DNA of 64,000 nucleotides from Bacteroides sp. (GCA_021201335.1 JAJQFD010000048.1:46278-110277), one strand, 5' to 3'. Counted from the stretch's first letter, positions 53,436-62,661 are shown. Notes: a model not told the origin generated them from the sequence alone. Made by a program: numbers and translations.

Positions 53436-54074
53436 ATGAATCCGGACGAATCATTGAAAGACTATATATTACAGCATATAGATCCTGAAAGTGACTACCT
53501 GAAAACTTTATATCGGGATACGCATGTTAATTTACTGCGCCCACGTATGGCTTCAGGACATTTACAGGGAAGAATGCTTAAAATGTTTGTTCAAATGATC
53601 CGTCCTCAGCAAGTATTGGAGATTGGCACTTATAGTGGATATTCTGCTATTTGTATGGCGGAAGGACTGGAAGAAAATGCCTTGCTACATACATTTGAGA
53701 TTAACGATGAACAGGAAGACTTTACCCGGCCGTGGCTGGAGAAATCCCCGTATGCAGATAAGATAAAATTCTATATTGGCGATGCGCTGGAACTTGTTCC
53801 CAGAATGAATCTCATTTTCGATCTTGCTTTTATTGACGGGGATAAGCGTAAATATGTCGATTACTATGAAATGGTACTAAACCATCTTAATCCAGGAGGA
53901 TTCATCATTGCAGATAATACCCTTTGGGATGGACATGTACTAACCACCCCTCACCCAACAGATTATCAAACAATCGGCATCAAGAAATTCAATGATTACG
54001 TAGCCCAAGATAGTCGTGTAGAAAAAGTTATATTTCCCTTACGAGACGGATTAACATTGATTAGAAAATTATAA
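53436..54074 (+). CDS. Class I SAM-dependent O-methyltransferase (COMT-like)
   Basis: The 212-residue protein has the Rossmann fold of the catechol O-methyltransferase-like family: SAM motif I VLEIGTYSGYSAI (about 66-78), acidic residue in HTFEIND, and the metal-binding FIDGDKRKYVDYYE and IIADNTLWDG. Substrate is unknown; bacterial relatives methylate small catechols or have no proven role. The tight spacing after pyk suggests co-transcription but not a shared pathway. Confidence 0.9.
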   Translation: MNPDESLKDYILQHIDPESDYLKTLYRDTHVNLLRPRMASGHLQGRMLKMFVQMIRPQQVLEIGTYSGYSAICMAEGLEENALLHTFEINDEQEDFTRPWLEKSPYADKIKFYIGDALELVPRMNLIFDLAFIDGDKRKYVDYYEMVLNHLNPGGFIIADNTLWDGHVLTTPHPTDYQTIGIKKFNDYVAQDSRVEKVIFPLRDGLTLIRKL

Positions 54075-54139
54075 ATTGTGAATGGAAGAAACTAATCCAA
54101 TTAAAATTCATAATTTTAGAGTTTAAAATTAAAATTCTT

Positions 54140-54475
54140 ATGGAATCAACCAGACAAAATAAAATAGCCCGCCTGCTACAAAAAGAATTAGGAGATATTT
54201 TCCTGCTTCAAACGAAAGCTATGCCAGGTATGCTTATTTCTGTGAGCGTAGTACGTATAAGTCCGGATATGAGTATAGCTAGGGTATATCTGAGCATTTT
54301 TCCTTCTGAAAAAAGTGCTGAAATGATTAAAAGCATCAATGATAATACCAAATCCATCCGTTATGAACTAGGTACGCGGGTAAGACATCAACTACGAATT
54401 ATTCCAGAATTGAAATTCTTTATAGATGATTCTTTGGACTACATTGAAAAAATAGACTCTCTTTTAGGTTCGTAG
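54140..54475 (+). CDS. rbfA: 30S ribosome-binding factor RbfA
   Basis: The 111-residue protein starts MESTRQNKIARLLQKELGDI and has the KH-like fold and usual length of RbfA (VSVVRISPDMSIARVYLSIF; HQLRIIPELKFFIDDSLDY). It assists late maturation of the 16S rRNA in 30S subunits, especially in the cold. It lies 25 bases upstream of the FtsX-like permease gene. Confidence 0.94.
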   Translation: MESTRQNKIARLLQKELGDIFLLQTKAMPGMLISVSVVRISPDMSIARVYLSIFPSEKSAEMIKSINDNTKSIRYELGTRVRHQLRIIPELKFFIDDSLDYIEKIDSLLGS

Positions 54476-54500
54476 ATTTTGAACACTTGAAACTGAGACT

Positions 54501-55727
54501 GTGAATCTTCCGTTTTATATAGCCAGGCGTTACCTTTTCTCGAAGAAAAAGCACAATGCCATTAATATTATCTCTGCTATTTCGGTGTGTGGAGTGGCTC
54601 TTGCTACGTTGGCTTTAGTTTGTACACTCTCTGTATTTAACGGGTTCCAGGATATGGTAGCCGGTTTTTTTACAGCATTTGATCCGGAACTTAAAATAAC
54701 AACCAAAGAAGGTAAAGTTTTTGATGGCCAGGATGACCGGATAAAAGCTCTCCGTACCTTACCTGAAATTGCTGTTCTTACAGAAACACTGGAAGAAAAT
54801 GCAATGGTACAATACAAAGACAGGCAGGCAATGGCAGTCATTAAAGGGGTGGAAGATAATTTCAGACAATTAACACAAATCGACAGTATTCTATTTGGCA
54901 ATGGCAAATTCAGGTTGCATGATCCGGATGTAAGCTATGCTGTAATGGGGATTGAGATGGTATCCATCTTAGGTACTGGTATACGCTTTGTCGATCCTCT
55001 TTCTATATACGCTCCTAAACGGAATGTCAGGATTAATATGACAAATCCTGCTTCTTCTTTCAATAAAGACTATCTTTTTTCTCCCGGTTGCGTATTCGCC
55101 GTTAACCAACAAAAGTATGATAGCCAATACATATTAACTTCTCTTCAATTTGCCCGTACTCTTTTTGAATATAAAACAGAAGTATCTGCTATTGAGTTGA
55201 AGTTACAACCGAACGTTAGTTCATACAATGTAAAGTCAAAAATTAAGAATATTCTGGGAGATGATTTTATTGTTAATAACCGCTACGAACAACAAGCAGA
55301 TGTATTTCGCATGATGGAAATCGAGAAACTCATTTCCTACCTGTTTCTTACCTTTATACTGATGATAGCCTGCTTTAATGTAATAGGTTCGCTGTCGATG
55401 CTTATTCTGGATAAAAAAGATGATGTATTGACTCTGCGTAATCTAGGAGCTAACAATAAGTTAATCACCCGCATCTTTTTGTTTGAGGGATGGCTCATCT
55501 CATTCTTTGGAGCTCTGTCAGGCATTATTCTAGGGCTTATACTCTGTCTTATCCAGCAGGAATTCGGGATTATCACGCTGGGAGATAGTGGAGGCACCTT
55601 CCTGATTGACGCATATCCAGTCAGTGTACATGCTACAGATGTAATACTTGTATTTGTTACAGTATTGTTAATGGGGATACTCTCTGTGTGGTGGCCGGTA
55701 AGGTATTTAAGTAAAAGGATACTTTAA
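54501..55727 (+). CDS. FtsX/LolC-E-family ABC transporter permease
   Basis: The 408-residue protein begins at GTG (54501), giving MNLPFYIARRYLFSKKKHNA, the usual start of LolC/E relatives. One membrane helix near 22-48, a large periplasmic MacB-PCD-like domain (about 50-240) and three C-terminal helices (about 272-298, 320-345, 370-400) are visible. It probably acts with an ATPase encoded elsewhere to release lipoproteins from the inner membrane. Conserved synteny with rbfA is typical in Bacteroidales. Confidence 0.88.
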   Translation: MNLPFYIARRYLFSKKKHNAINIISAISVCGVALATLALVCTLSVFNGFQDMVAGFFTAFDPELKITTKEGKVFDGQDDRIKALRTLPEIAVLTETLEENAMVQYKDRQAMAVIKGVEDNFRQLTQIDSILFGNGKFRLHDPDVSYAVMGIEMVSILGTGIRFVDPLSIYAPKRNVRINMTNPASSFNKDYLFSPGCVFAVNQQKYDSQYILTSLQFARTLFEYKTEVSAIELKLQPNVSSYNVKSKIKNILGDDFIVNNRYEQQADVFRMMEIEKLISYLFLTFILMIACFNVIGSLSMLILDKKDDVLTLRNLGANNKLITRIFLFEGWLISFFGALSGIILGLILCLIQQEFGIITLGDSGGTFLIDAYPVSVHATDVILVFVTVLLMGILSVWWPVRYLSKRIL

Positions 55728-55787
55728 AAATAGAGCCCTATGCATCAAATATTTAGCCCTGATTATCATTGAGTGTGAAAAAAAAGC

Positions 55788-55795
55788 TATATTTG
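55788..55795 (+). promoter_or_regulatory. -7 promoter element before secDF
   Basis: TATATTTG matches TAnnTTTG, 57 bases before the secDF start codon. Confidence 0.5.
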
Positions 55796-55852
55796 CAGCC
55801 TTGTAGAATCATGGATTAATTAAAAAACGTAATATTATAAAATCAAAGTAAA

Positions 55853-58849
55853 ATGCAAAACAAAGGATTTGTCAAAGTTTTTGCGGTACTACTCACCTTG
55901 GTTTGTTTGTTTTATCTTTCATTTTCTTTCGTTACAGCCCGATATACTAAAAAGGCTCAGGAATACGCGAATGGAAATCCGAGACTTGAACAACAATATT
56001 TGGACTCTCTGGCAAACGAGAAAGTATGGTTAGGGTACACGCTGAAACAGACTCGGGAGATGGAGATTGGCCTTGGCCTTGATCTTAAAGGGGGTATGAA
56101 CGTAATTCTGGAAGTATCTGTAGCTGATGTGGTAAAAGCTTTGGCAGATAACAAACCGGATGAAGCCTTTAACCAAGCTTTGGCTTCAGCCAGAAGACTT
56201 CAAACCACCAGTCAGGACGACTTTATAACCCTATTTGTAAGAGAATACAAAAAATTAGCTCCAGGCAAACAACTTGCTGAGTTGTTCGCCACTCAAAAGC
56301 TAAAAGACAGGGTTAATCAAAGATCAACTGACGCTGAGGTTGAAAGAGTTTTGAGAGAGGAAGTAAAAGCAGCTATTGATAATTCATATAATGTACTTCG
56401 CACACGTATTGACCGTTTTGGTGTAGTTCAGCCTAATATCCAACGACTGGAAGACAGAATGGGCCGTATCATGGTGGAATTACCAGGCATTAAAGAACCC
56501 GAACGTGTAAGAAAACTTCTTCAGGGATCTGCCAATCTGGAGTTTTGGGAAACATTCAATGCAAGAGAAATTGCTCCGTACTTACAAACAGCTGATGCCA
56601 AATTACGTATGGCTCTTTCCACTGAAGAACCCGTAGCTGAACAACAAAATTCAGAACCCGAACAACCTGCTGCTACAGCGACATCCACTTCTGCAAGAGA
56701 TAGTATCCTGGCATCTATTATTCAGGATAAAACACCACAGGATGAGAATGTCGATCAGGCTAAGATAAAAAGAGATTATCCTTTATTATCCATTCTTTCC
56801 TTAAATACTGGTGGACAGGGTGCAATTGTTGGTTGGTCACAAGCGAAAGATACAGCAGAAGTTAACCGACTTCTAAGCAGAAAAGAAGTAACGGACGAAC
56901 TTCCAAGAGAGCTTCGTTTAAAATGGGGAGTATCTCCTTCCGACGTAGATAAATCAGGTCAGCTATACGAACTGTATGCAATCAGGTCAACCGAACGTAA
57001 CGGAAGAGCTCCATTGGAAGGTGACGTGATTGATGATGCAACAAATGACTTTGACCAATTCAGCAAACCCGCTGTAAGCATGACAATGAATACAGAAGGT
57101 TCCAGAAAGTGGGCTGTTATGACTAAACAAAACATTGGCAAATCTATTGCCATTGTACTGGATGGTTATGTATATTCTGCACCCAATGTTAACAGTGAAA
57201 TTACAGGTGGCCGCTCACAGATATCTGGAAACTTTACTCCGGAACAAGCAAAAGACTTAGCAAACGTGTTGAAGTCAGGTAAAATGCCCGCTCCTGCACA
57301 TATTGTTCAAGAAGACATTATTGGTCCTTCGCTGGGACAGGCTTCAATTAACGCCGGTATTTTCTCATTTATTGTTGCGTTAGTATTGCTAATGATCTTT
57401 ATGTGTACTGTTTATGGTCTTGTACCAGGTTTGATCGCTAACGGTACATTAATTATTAATCTATTCTTCACACTGGGTATCCTTGCTTCCTTCCAGGCTG
57501 CGCTTACGATGTCAGGTATTGCCGGTATGGTGCTAGCTTTAGGTATGGCTGTGGATGCAAACGTACTTATCTACGAACGTACAAAAGAAGAATTAAGGGC
57601 TGGCAAAACCGTGAAGAAAGCATTAGCAGACGGTTATTCAAATGCCTTCTCTGCAATTTTCGACTCAAATATCACTTCATTGTTAACAGGTTTTATCCTG
57701 TTTAACTTCGGTACAGGTCCTATTCGTGGTTTTGCTACAACCTTAATGATCGGTATTGCGATATCATTCTTTACTGCGGTGTTCCTGACTCGTTTGGTTT
57801 ACGAGCACTTCATGAATAAAGATAAATTGCTGAATTTGACATTTACTTCCAAGCTGACTAAAAACATGTTGTTAAATCCTAAGTTTGACTTCATGGGCAG
57901 TAACAAAAAAGCATTGACGATTGTAGGAGTAGTGTTGGTTATTTGTATCGGATTCATTGCTGTTCGCGGATTAAGTCAAAGTATTGACTTTACCGGTGGA
58001 CGTAACTTCACTGTTCAGTTTGAACAGCAGGTTGAGCCGGAACAAGTACGCGATTTGGTTGCTAATAGTTTTGAAGATGCCAATGTATCAGTTATAGCCA
58101 TAGGAACAGATAATCGCACTGTTCGTATTAGTACCAACTACCGCATTGACGAAGATTCAAATACTGTTGACTCGCAGATTGAAGCATTCTTATATGAAGC
58201 TCTTAAACCACTTTTGACACAGAATATTTCTTTAGAAGTATTTATCGATCGTGAGAACCGTACCGGTGGAAGTATTATCAGCTCTCAGAAAGTAGGGCCA
58301 AGTATAGCCGATGATATAAAAACTTCAGCGCTCTGGTCAGTATTCTTCTCCTTGATTGGTATTGGGTTATATATTCTGCTTCGTTTCCGCAATGTTTCTT
58401 ATAGTATTGGTTCTGTAGTAGCACTGACAAGTGATACCTTAATGATTCTGGGAGCTTATGCGATGTTGTGGGGTATTTTACCATTTTCAATGGAAGTTGA
58501 CCAGACATTTATTGGTGCGATCTTGACTGCTATCGGTTACTCTATAAATGATAAAGTAGTTATTTTTGACCGTATCCGTGAATTCTTTGGTTTATACCCA
58601 AAACGTGGTGCAAGACAACTGTTTAACGATTCATTAAATACGACTCTTAACCGTACCATAAATACTTCATTAAGTACATTAATAGTACTATTATGTATCT
58701 TTATACTAGGTGGAGAATCGATCCGTAGTTTCTCTTTCGCAATGATTTTAGGAGTTATCTTTGGTACTATTTCTTCATTATTTGTAGCTTCTCCTGTTGC
58801 TTATATGCTAATGAGAAACAAAAAAGAAGATATAGTAGTAGAAAATTAA
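55853..58849 (+). CDS. secDF: Fused protein translocase subunit SecDF
   Basis: The 998-residue protein joins SecD and SecF, the usual form in Bacteroidetes. The SecD part has an N-terminal helix, the D1 motif LGLDLKGGMNVILEV (about 73-87), a large periplasmic domain (about 110-490) with a low-complexity Glu/Gln/Ala insert near 260-280, and five helices (about 500-655). The SecF part starts near 685 with SQSIDFTGGRNFTVQF and has its own helices (about 815-985). It uses the proton gradient to help pull proteins through SecYEG. Confidence 0.97.
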   Translation: MQNKGFVKVFAVLLTLVCLFYLSFSFVTARYTKKAQEYANGNPRLEQQYLDSLANEKVWLGYTLKQTREMEIGLGLDLKGGMNVILEVSVADVVKALADNKPDEAFNQALASARRLQTTSQDDFITLFVREYKKLAPGKQLAELFATQKLKDRVNQRSTDAEVERVLREEVKAAIDNSYNVLRTRIDRFGVVQPNIQRLEDRMGRIMVELPGIKEPERVRKLLQGSANLEFWETFNAREIAPYLQTADAKLRMALSTEEPVAEQQNSEPEQPAATATSTSARDSILASIIQDKTPQDENVDQAKIKRDYPLLSILSLNTGGQGAIVGWSQAKDTAEVNRLLSRKEVTDELPRELRLKWGVSPSDVDKSGQLYELYAIRSTERNGRAPLEGDVIDDATNDFDQFSKPAVSMTMNTEGSRKWAVMTKQNIGKSIAIVLDGYVYSAPNVNSEITGGRSQISGNFTPEQAKDLANVLKSGKMPAPAHIVQEDIIGPSLGQASINAGIFSFIVALVLLMIFMCTVYGLVPGLIANGTLIINLFFTLGILASFQAALTMSGIAGMVLALGMAVDANVLIYERTKEELRAGKTVKKALADGYSNAFSAIFDSNITSLLTGFILFNFGTGPIRGFATTLMIGIAISFFTAVFLTRLVYEHFMNKDKLLNLTFTSKLTKNMLLNPKFDFMGSNKKALTIVGVVLVICIGFIAVRGLSQSIDFTGGRNFTVQFEQQVEPEQVRDLVANSFEDANVSVIAIGTDNRTVRISTNYRIDEDSNTVDSQIEAFLYEALKPLLTQNISLEVFIDRENRTGGSIISSQKVGPSIADDIKTSALWSVFFSLIGIGLYILLRFRNVSYSIGSVVALTSDTLMILGAYAMLWGILPFSMEVDQTFIGAILTAIGYSINDKVVIFDRIREFFGLYPKRGARQLFNDSLNTTLNRTINTSLSTLIVLLCIFILGGESIRSFSFAMILGVIFGTISSLFVASPVAYMLMRNKKEDIVVEN

Positions 58850-58875
58850 AATTATAGATCAAAATCTTATAGATA

Positions 58876-58904
58876 GGCTGCTCAACAAGAGCGGCCTTTT
58901 CTTT
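58876..58904 (+). terminator. Intrinsic terminator after secDF
   Basis: GGCTGCTC (58876-58883) pairs with GAGCGGCC (58889-58896) and is followed by TTTTCTTT. Confidence 0.8.
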
Positions 58905-58933
58905 AAAACACAATTCACTTTAAAAATAAAAAT

Positions 58934-59374
58934 ATGGCATCATTACATCTTTATCTTAAATTCGATGGAGAGTGCGAAGAAGCATTCAATCATTATGCAT
59001 CAGTCTTTGATTCAGAAATATCCTTCATCAGTAGATATGGAGATGTTCCCCGTTCTTCGGAAGAGGGTATGCCAACTCTTCCAGAAGAAGATTTAAAGAA
59101 AATAGAAAACATCTGTTTACCTATTGGCAAAACAACCATTTTAATGGGAGCAGACGGGGTTGAAGTATATGGTACAAAAGCGGTTCCTGGAAATAATTTC
59201 TCTATTTATGTCAGTGCGGAAAATCAGGATGAAGCCTATAGGATATTTCATCGTTTAGCTGAAGGAGGTTCCATACAAATGCCTATAAGTCGTGCTCACT
59301 GGGGAGATTATTTTGGCATGTGTATGGATAAATTTGGTATAAGCTGGTTTGTGAATTATTCACCGAAGCTTTAA
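58934..59374 (+). CDS. VOC-family (PhnB/glyoxalase-like) protein
   Basis: The 146-residue protein starts MASLHLYLKFDGECEEAFNH and has the paired beta-alpha-beta-beta-beta modules of the vicinal oxygen chelate fold in the PhnB-like subgroup (FNHYASVFDSEI; HWGDYFGMCMDKFGISWFVN). Members bind a metal or antibiotic-like ligands, but this subgroup mostly lacks known function. It has its own terminator at 59440. Confidence 0.85.
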   Translation: MASLHLYLKFDGECEEAFNHYASVFDSEISFISRYGDVPRSSEEGMPTLPEEDLKKIENICLPIGKTTILMGADGVEVYGTKAVPGNNFSIYVSAENQDEAYRIFHRLAEGGSIQMPISRAHWGDYFGMCMDKFGISWFVNYSPKL

Positions 59375-59439
59375 AAGGTTAGATATTGTAAAATAAAATC
59401 AGACATAACTTAGTAGTGGGTTATACTAAGTTTATAATA

Positions 59440-59487
59440 AAAAGTTTCTAAGCTTAGAAGGTGAATATTCTAAGCTTAGAAACTTTT
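59440..59487. terminator. 20-bp perfect hairpin terminator after the VOC gene
   Basis: AAAAGTTTCTAAGCTTAGAA (59440-59459) is a perfect inverted repeat of 59468-59487 around an 8-base loop. Its A/T flanks allow termination on both strands. Confidence 0.75.
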
Positions 59488-59670
59488 CTTTTTAAGCTTA
59501 TCATATCAACCTATGTTATAAAGCTTCTGAACAGGGATAAAGAGGAAAATAGTTGTCGGAAAAAATGAGTATAGAATAAAAGTCTGTTGAAGGTTTATCT
59601 CAGGTTACTAAATTTAGTTTTGAAAATTACAAAAAAACTTCATAATCAATCGATTACAAAGCATTTCTTG

Positions 59671-59750
59671 TAGCCTCGAGGGGAATCGAACCCCTATCTA
59701 AAGTTTAGGAAACTTCTATTCAGTTCTGATTTCCAGCACCTTACGAGGTT
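59671..59750 (-). tRNA. tRNA-Arg(CCT)-like sequence with abnormal 5' half (fragment or attachment site)
   Basis: On the minus strand the anticodon arm GAAGT-TTCCTAA-ACTTT (59700-59716, anticodon CCT), the T-arm AGGGG-TTCGATT-CCCCT and the acceptor 3' strand CGAGGCT with discriminator A are normal. The 5' half is not: a 27-base stretch stands where about 19 are expected and no proper D-arm forms, although AACCTCG (59744-59750) can pair with the acceptor strand at 6 of 7 positions. It is either a degenerate tRNA or the 3'-half copy left by integration into a tRNA-Arg gene. Confidence 0.5.
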
Positions 59751-59970
59751 TGTATTCCGATTCGGTGTTCTTAGCTACAATTTGAACACGACAAAGATAG
59801 TTTTTTTAAGCATAAAACAGGAAAAATAAACTGAATTTCTATTATCAGCTCTTTAGAATCAAAAAGTTAATCAACAAAAAAGCCAGTAACATTTCTGCTA
59901 CAGGCTTTAGAAGTTGGGCTATTATTTAAAATATAATCATATATTATATCAAGAATATCGTTCTTTGAAT

Positions 59971-60465
59971 TCATCTTCTTATGTTAGGAAATTTATTCTT
60001 AGTGGTTAAATGTAAGCGTATAGTGCAGTATTGAGGTGATGATTCTAAGAACAGTATTTCAACATGTTTACAGTGAAAAATTCTATAAGCTTTTTCCTTT
60101 AGCGAAGAAAATAGTATATTAGTTATAGGCTGCAAAAGCATGTTAAATTTGTTAATTATAGCTTTACTACCTTCATCCTCAACCAAAATTAAGATATTCT
60201 CTAATCGAATAGGAATATTCATTAAATAGATCTCACAATCTAATATATATTCATTGGTGGTAAGTATTGGTTGTTCAAGGGAATAATTAAAAGTTTTAAA
60301 ATACTTATCCATAATTATTAATAGAATATCATATACAATAACCTGCTTTTGTACATCAGAGAGGTCACTCGGATGTTGCATGTCATTAATAAAATTTTCT
60401 CTAAAATTTTTTATTTTTTTTGTTATGATTTCATCATAACTGTCATTCGAGGTCGTTTTATTCAT
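59971..60465 (-). CDS. Hypothetical protein next to the ParB/DGQHR-like gene
   Basis: Not recognised. From the ATG at 60463-60465 the protein has 164 residues (MNKTTSNDSYDEIITKKIKN); a start ten codons earlier would overlap the upstream stop. It is mostly helical and hydrophobic without clear membrane segments, ending in a basic stretch (HLTTKNKFPNIRR). The gene starts 4 bases after the ParB-like gene ends, so the two are translated together and probably act together. Confidence 0.6.
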   Translation of the reverse strand: MNKTTSNDSYDEIITKKIKNFRENFINDMQHPSDLSDVQKQVIVYDILLIIMDKYFKTFNYSLEQPILTTNEYILDCEIYLMNIPIRLENILILVEDEGSKAIINKFNMLLQPITNILFSSLKEKAYRIFHCKHVEILFLESSPQYCTIRLHLTTKNKFPNIRR

Positions 60466-60469
60466 TGTT

Positions 60470-61354
60470 CTAATATTTTTTGTTATATAAGTCATTTAAT
60501 ATTTCACAGATTATTCCTTCTTTGGTGCTTTTACCTCTTTCCCCTTTAGCTTTTTCAATAAATTCTGCTTCTGGCCGATTCAAATTGTTGAAGAAATGCT
60601 CCATTCTTTGTGTGAATAGATGTTTCTTCTCGTCAATAGTATTGTCATATTGTGCAATGATCCAATCGATAATGGTTCTTGATTTTAAAGCATCTTTTGA
60701 AATTGAAGATAAAGCAGCATGAAGCAATTTCTTTCCACGTTCTAGCCCTTTGTCATTTTTCAGTTTGGAATTAATCTCACCATTCATTGCTTTAACAAGT
60801 AATTTACTAGTTATATCTCCTCTGAATGTAGCCCATTTAGATGCTGCATCCAAAGAGAATCCTTGGTCTGTTAGTTCATTAATGAAATCAAGTAAAGGTA
60901 ACTCAACAGCCTGATTCAGCATTTTTGCTCCTCTGCCATAATCAGACCCTTTCCACGGATTAGTCGCAGTGTTAATTTCAGCTAACATTGCTGCAACAGC
61001 AAGTTTCGGATTTAAAGAGTAAATTACATAAAAATCACCTCTGTATTCTTCGTCTTCACTACATAGCTCTTTATGGGCTTTGTACCTATGAGACCCATCC
61101 AGCACTACAACATACTCGTGAGCATTCTCTATTGTTACCTTTTTGTTTGTTTCAGCATCAATGATTTCTAAGTTTTGCTCTAATGCTGTCTCAGCATCCA
61201 CAACAACGGCAGGGATTAACTGTCCGTGTTTCTTTAGTGATGCTTTTTTGGATTTAACAATTTTATCGCTAATATTACGATTACCTAGCAAGTAGGCTAT
61301 TTGCCTGTTTTCTGTTGCCAACAGTTCTGATACAGTAAAAATTATTTTTCTCAT
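60470..61354 (-). CDS. ParB/DGQHR-like protein of unknown function
   Basis: The 294-residue protein starts MRKIIFTVSELLATENRQIA. A ParB-N/sulfiredoxin-like core is suggested by SLKKHGQLIPAVVVDAE (about 38-54) and VVLDGSHRYKAHKEL (about 83-97), where ParB proteins have G-x-R-R and DGQHR proteins have DGQHR. AEINTATNPWKGSDYGRG (about 124-141) recalls the 'IN-T' motif of DGQHR proteins. The rest is helical. It lacks a ParA neighbour, so chromosome partition is unlikely; a role in an integrated element or defence island is more plausible. Confidence 0.6.
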   Translation of the reverse strand: MRKIIFTVSELLATENRQIAYLLGNRNISDKIVKSKKASLKKHGQLIPAVVVDAETALEQNLEIIDAETNKKVTIENAHEYVVVLDGSHRYKAHKELCSEDEEYRGDFYVIYSLNPKLAVAAMLAEINTATNPWKGSDYGRGAKMLNQAVELPLLDFINELTDQGFSLDAASKWATFRGDITSKLLVKAMNGEINSKLKNDKGLERGKKLLHAALSSISKDALKSRTIIDWIIAQYDNTIDEKKHLFTQRMEHFFNNLNRPEAEFIEKAKGERGKSTKEGIICEILNDLYNKKY

Positions 61355-61379
61355 CTTTACTTGGTTTTAAATTAGGATG

Positions 61380-61387
61380 CAAAGATA
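61380..61387 (-). promoter_or_regulatory. -7 promoter element before the ParB/DGQHR-like gene
   Basis: Minus-strand TATCTTTG matches TAnnTTTG, 25 bases before the start codon, giving a very short leader. Confidence 0.5.
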
Positions 61388-61523
61388 AATGTAAAAAATG
61401 ATATTCTACTGGTAAATTAAGACATAACATATTGATTATAAGTGATTTAAAAAGGGTTATAAAAATGCAATTTGATTACCCTTTTAACCATAGGTAATGA
61501 AACTTTGTTATATTTACCCTATG

Positions 61524-62336
61524 CTAGTTATATATCCGATTCATTACTTTAGGCGTCTTACAATTGCTTATCATATCAGCTAACACTTTATACGCAGTCC
61601 CTTTATTATAATACTTTTTATCTTCAGTGAAACCTGATAAATATAGAAGTCTTGCTACTAAAGTCATTTTGCCAAGCGTTATATCCTTTGGATAAACATC
61701 AGGTAAGAATTTGTAAAATGTTTCCTTAAAAAGCCAAAAGAGAATAGTCTTAGATAGTTTCTCTTTATTTGATTTGATTAAACTGTCCATGAGTACGTTT
61801 TCATATTCAATGCAGTAAAGCCCATATTGGATTATTTCACCCAAATAGCTTATGGCTCCCCCATTAGTAATTTTTGCTCCTTTTTTTCCTTTAACTGATA
61901 GAGAAATTGTAACTTTGCTATCGGTTAATACTCTATTTGAATTATGGTATATTTGAATTTTATCCAGAAAAGATTCCAACTGTTCTTTCCCACTCACCTC
62001 AATTGAAAAGGATTCCTTTCGCATAGTTTCAGTATAATCTTTAATGAATAAGAGTAAATACCAAAACTTGCTAGATTCAAAATCTAAATCTTCTAGTGTT
62101 TTGATTATCCCTTTGTCATTCAAAAATTTATCCCTAAAGCTTTTGTCAATTTTCCCTTTGTGATATCTTATTCCAAATGTTCGTGGTGCGAGTGAAGATA
62201 GTTCAATCGGTTCCTCGTTTTCATCAAAGTCAATATTAGGGAGGATTTTGTTGCACAATTCTATCACATAATCTAACAAAGGCTCTTGAAGATAATGATA
62301 CGCATTCTCATATTTAGGTAATTCCTGTATATTCAT
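61524..62336 (-). CDS. Hypothetical protein (270 residues)
   Basis: Not recognised. The sequence starts MNIQELPKYENAYHYLQEPL and looks like a soluble, mostly helical protein with a beta-rich middle (SKVTISLSVKGKKGAKITNG, about 140-160) and a basic helical C-terminus. No catalytic motif stands out. It is AT-rich, like its neighbours, and has its own -7 element at 62361. Confidence 0.6.
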   Translation of the reverse strand: MNIQELPKYENAYHYLQEPLLDYVIELCNKILPNIDFDENEEPIELSSLAPRTFGIRYHKGKIDKSFRDKFLNDKGIIKTLEDLDFESSKFWYLLLFIKDYTETMRKESFSIEVSGKEQLESFLDKIQIYHNSNRVLTDSKVTISLSVKGKKGAKITNGGAISYLGEIIQYGLYCIEYENVLMDSLIKSNKEKLSKTILFWLFKETFYKFLPDVYPKDITLGKMTLVARLLYLSGFTEDKKYYNKGTAYKVLADMISNCKTPKVMNRIYN

Positions 62337-62360
62337 ATATTGTTATATTTATCAGTATTT

Positions 62361-62368
62361 CAAAGATA
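62361..62368 (-). promoter_or_regulatory. -7 promoter element before the 270-residue protein gene
   Basis: Minus-strand TATCTTTG matches TAnnTTTG, 24 bases before the start codon. Confidence 0.5.
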
Positions 62369-62503
62369 AAGATAAAAGTAATGTTTAGTTTCTAATTATC
62401 CGGAACTATCTTGCATTATGTTGATTTTAAGAAGAGCAGAGGTCGCTCAGGTTTAAATTTTAAGTTTTTGCTTGTTCGGTTTTTTCATTTACCGGAGATT
62501 CAG

Positions 62504-62511
62504 TATCTTTG
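62504..62511 (+). promoter_or_regulatory. -7 promoter element in the region before the 65-residue gene
   Basis: TATCTTTG matches TAnnTTTG. The nearest -33 match (TTTC near 62483) is imperfect. A terminator lies about 145 bases downstream. Confidence 0.45.
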
Positions 62512-62517
62512 CATAAG

Positions 62518-62661
62518 TTAATTGAAAGAATACACTTCGGATAAAAAATCAATATTTGATACCCATTTCCACTTTACCTATTAAGAAGTCCACAGTATCA
62601 TATATACATTAGATTAAATGAATTATACTTCTTGTTCCGAGCCGAGCAAGGAGTATTTTTT
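62518..62661 (+). ncRNA. Candidate leader or small RNA in the element-like region
   Basis: The interval from the -7 box at 62504 to the terminator at 62625-62661 has no reading frame and would make an RNA of about 140 bases. It may be an attenuated leader of the 65-residue gene that starts 58 bases later, or an independent RNA. Confidence 0.35.
62625..62661 (+). terminator. Terminator before the 65-residue gene
   Basis: ATACTTCTTG (62625-62634) pairs, with one wobble, to CAAGGAGTAT (62647-62656), followed by a run of T to 62661. Confidence 0.65.

Larger units (their letters stand above)
59375..59970. other. Non-coding boundary region with hairpins and a partial tRNA-Arg
   Basis: No gene is seen. 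It holds a small hairpin ACTTAGTA/TACTAAGT (59407-59431), a 20-bp perfect hairpin (59440-59487) and the tRNA-Arg(CCT)-like sequence (59671-59750). Base composition becomes more AT-rich to the right, and the genes beyond are unknowns. Confidence 0.6.

Noticed and set aside
59671..59785. tmRNA (ssrA)
   Set aside because: The T-arm is shared with many tRNAs, but no tag-peptide reading frame or pseudoknot region is present and the anticodon arm is that of tRNA-Arg(CCT).
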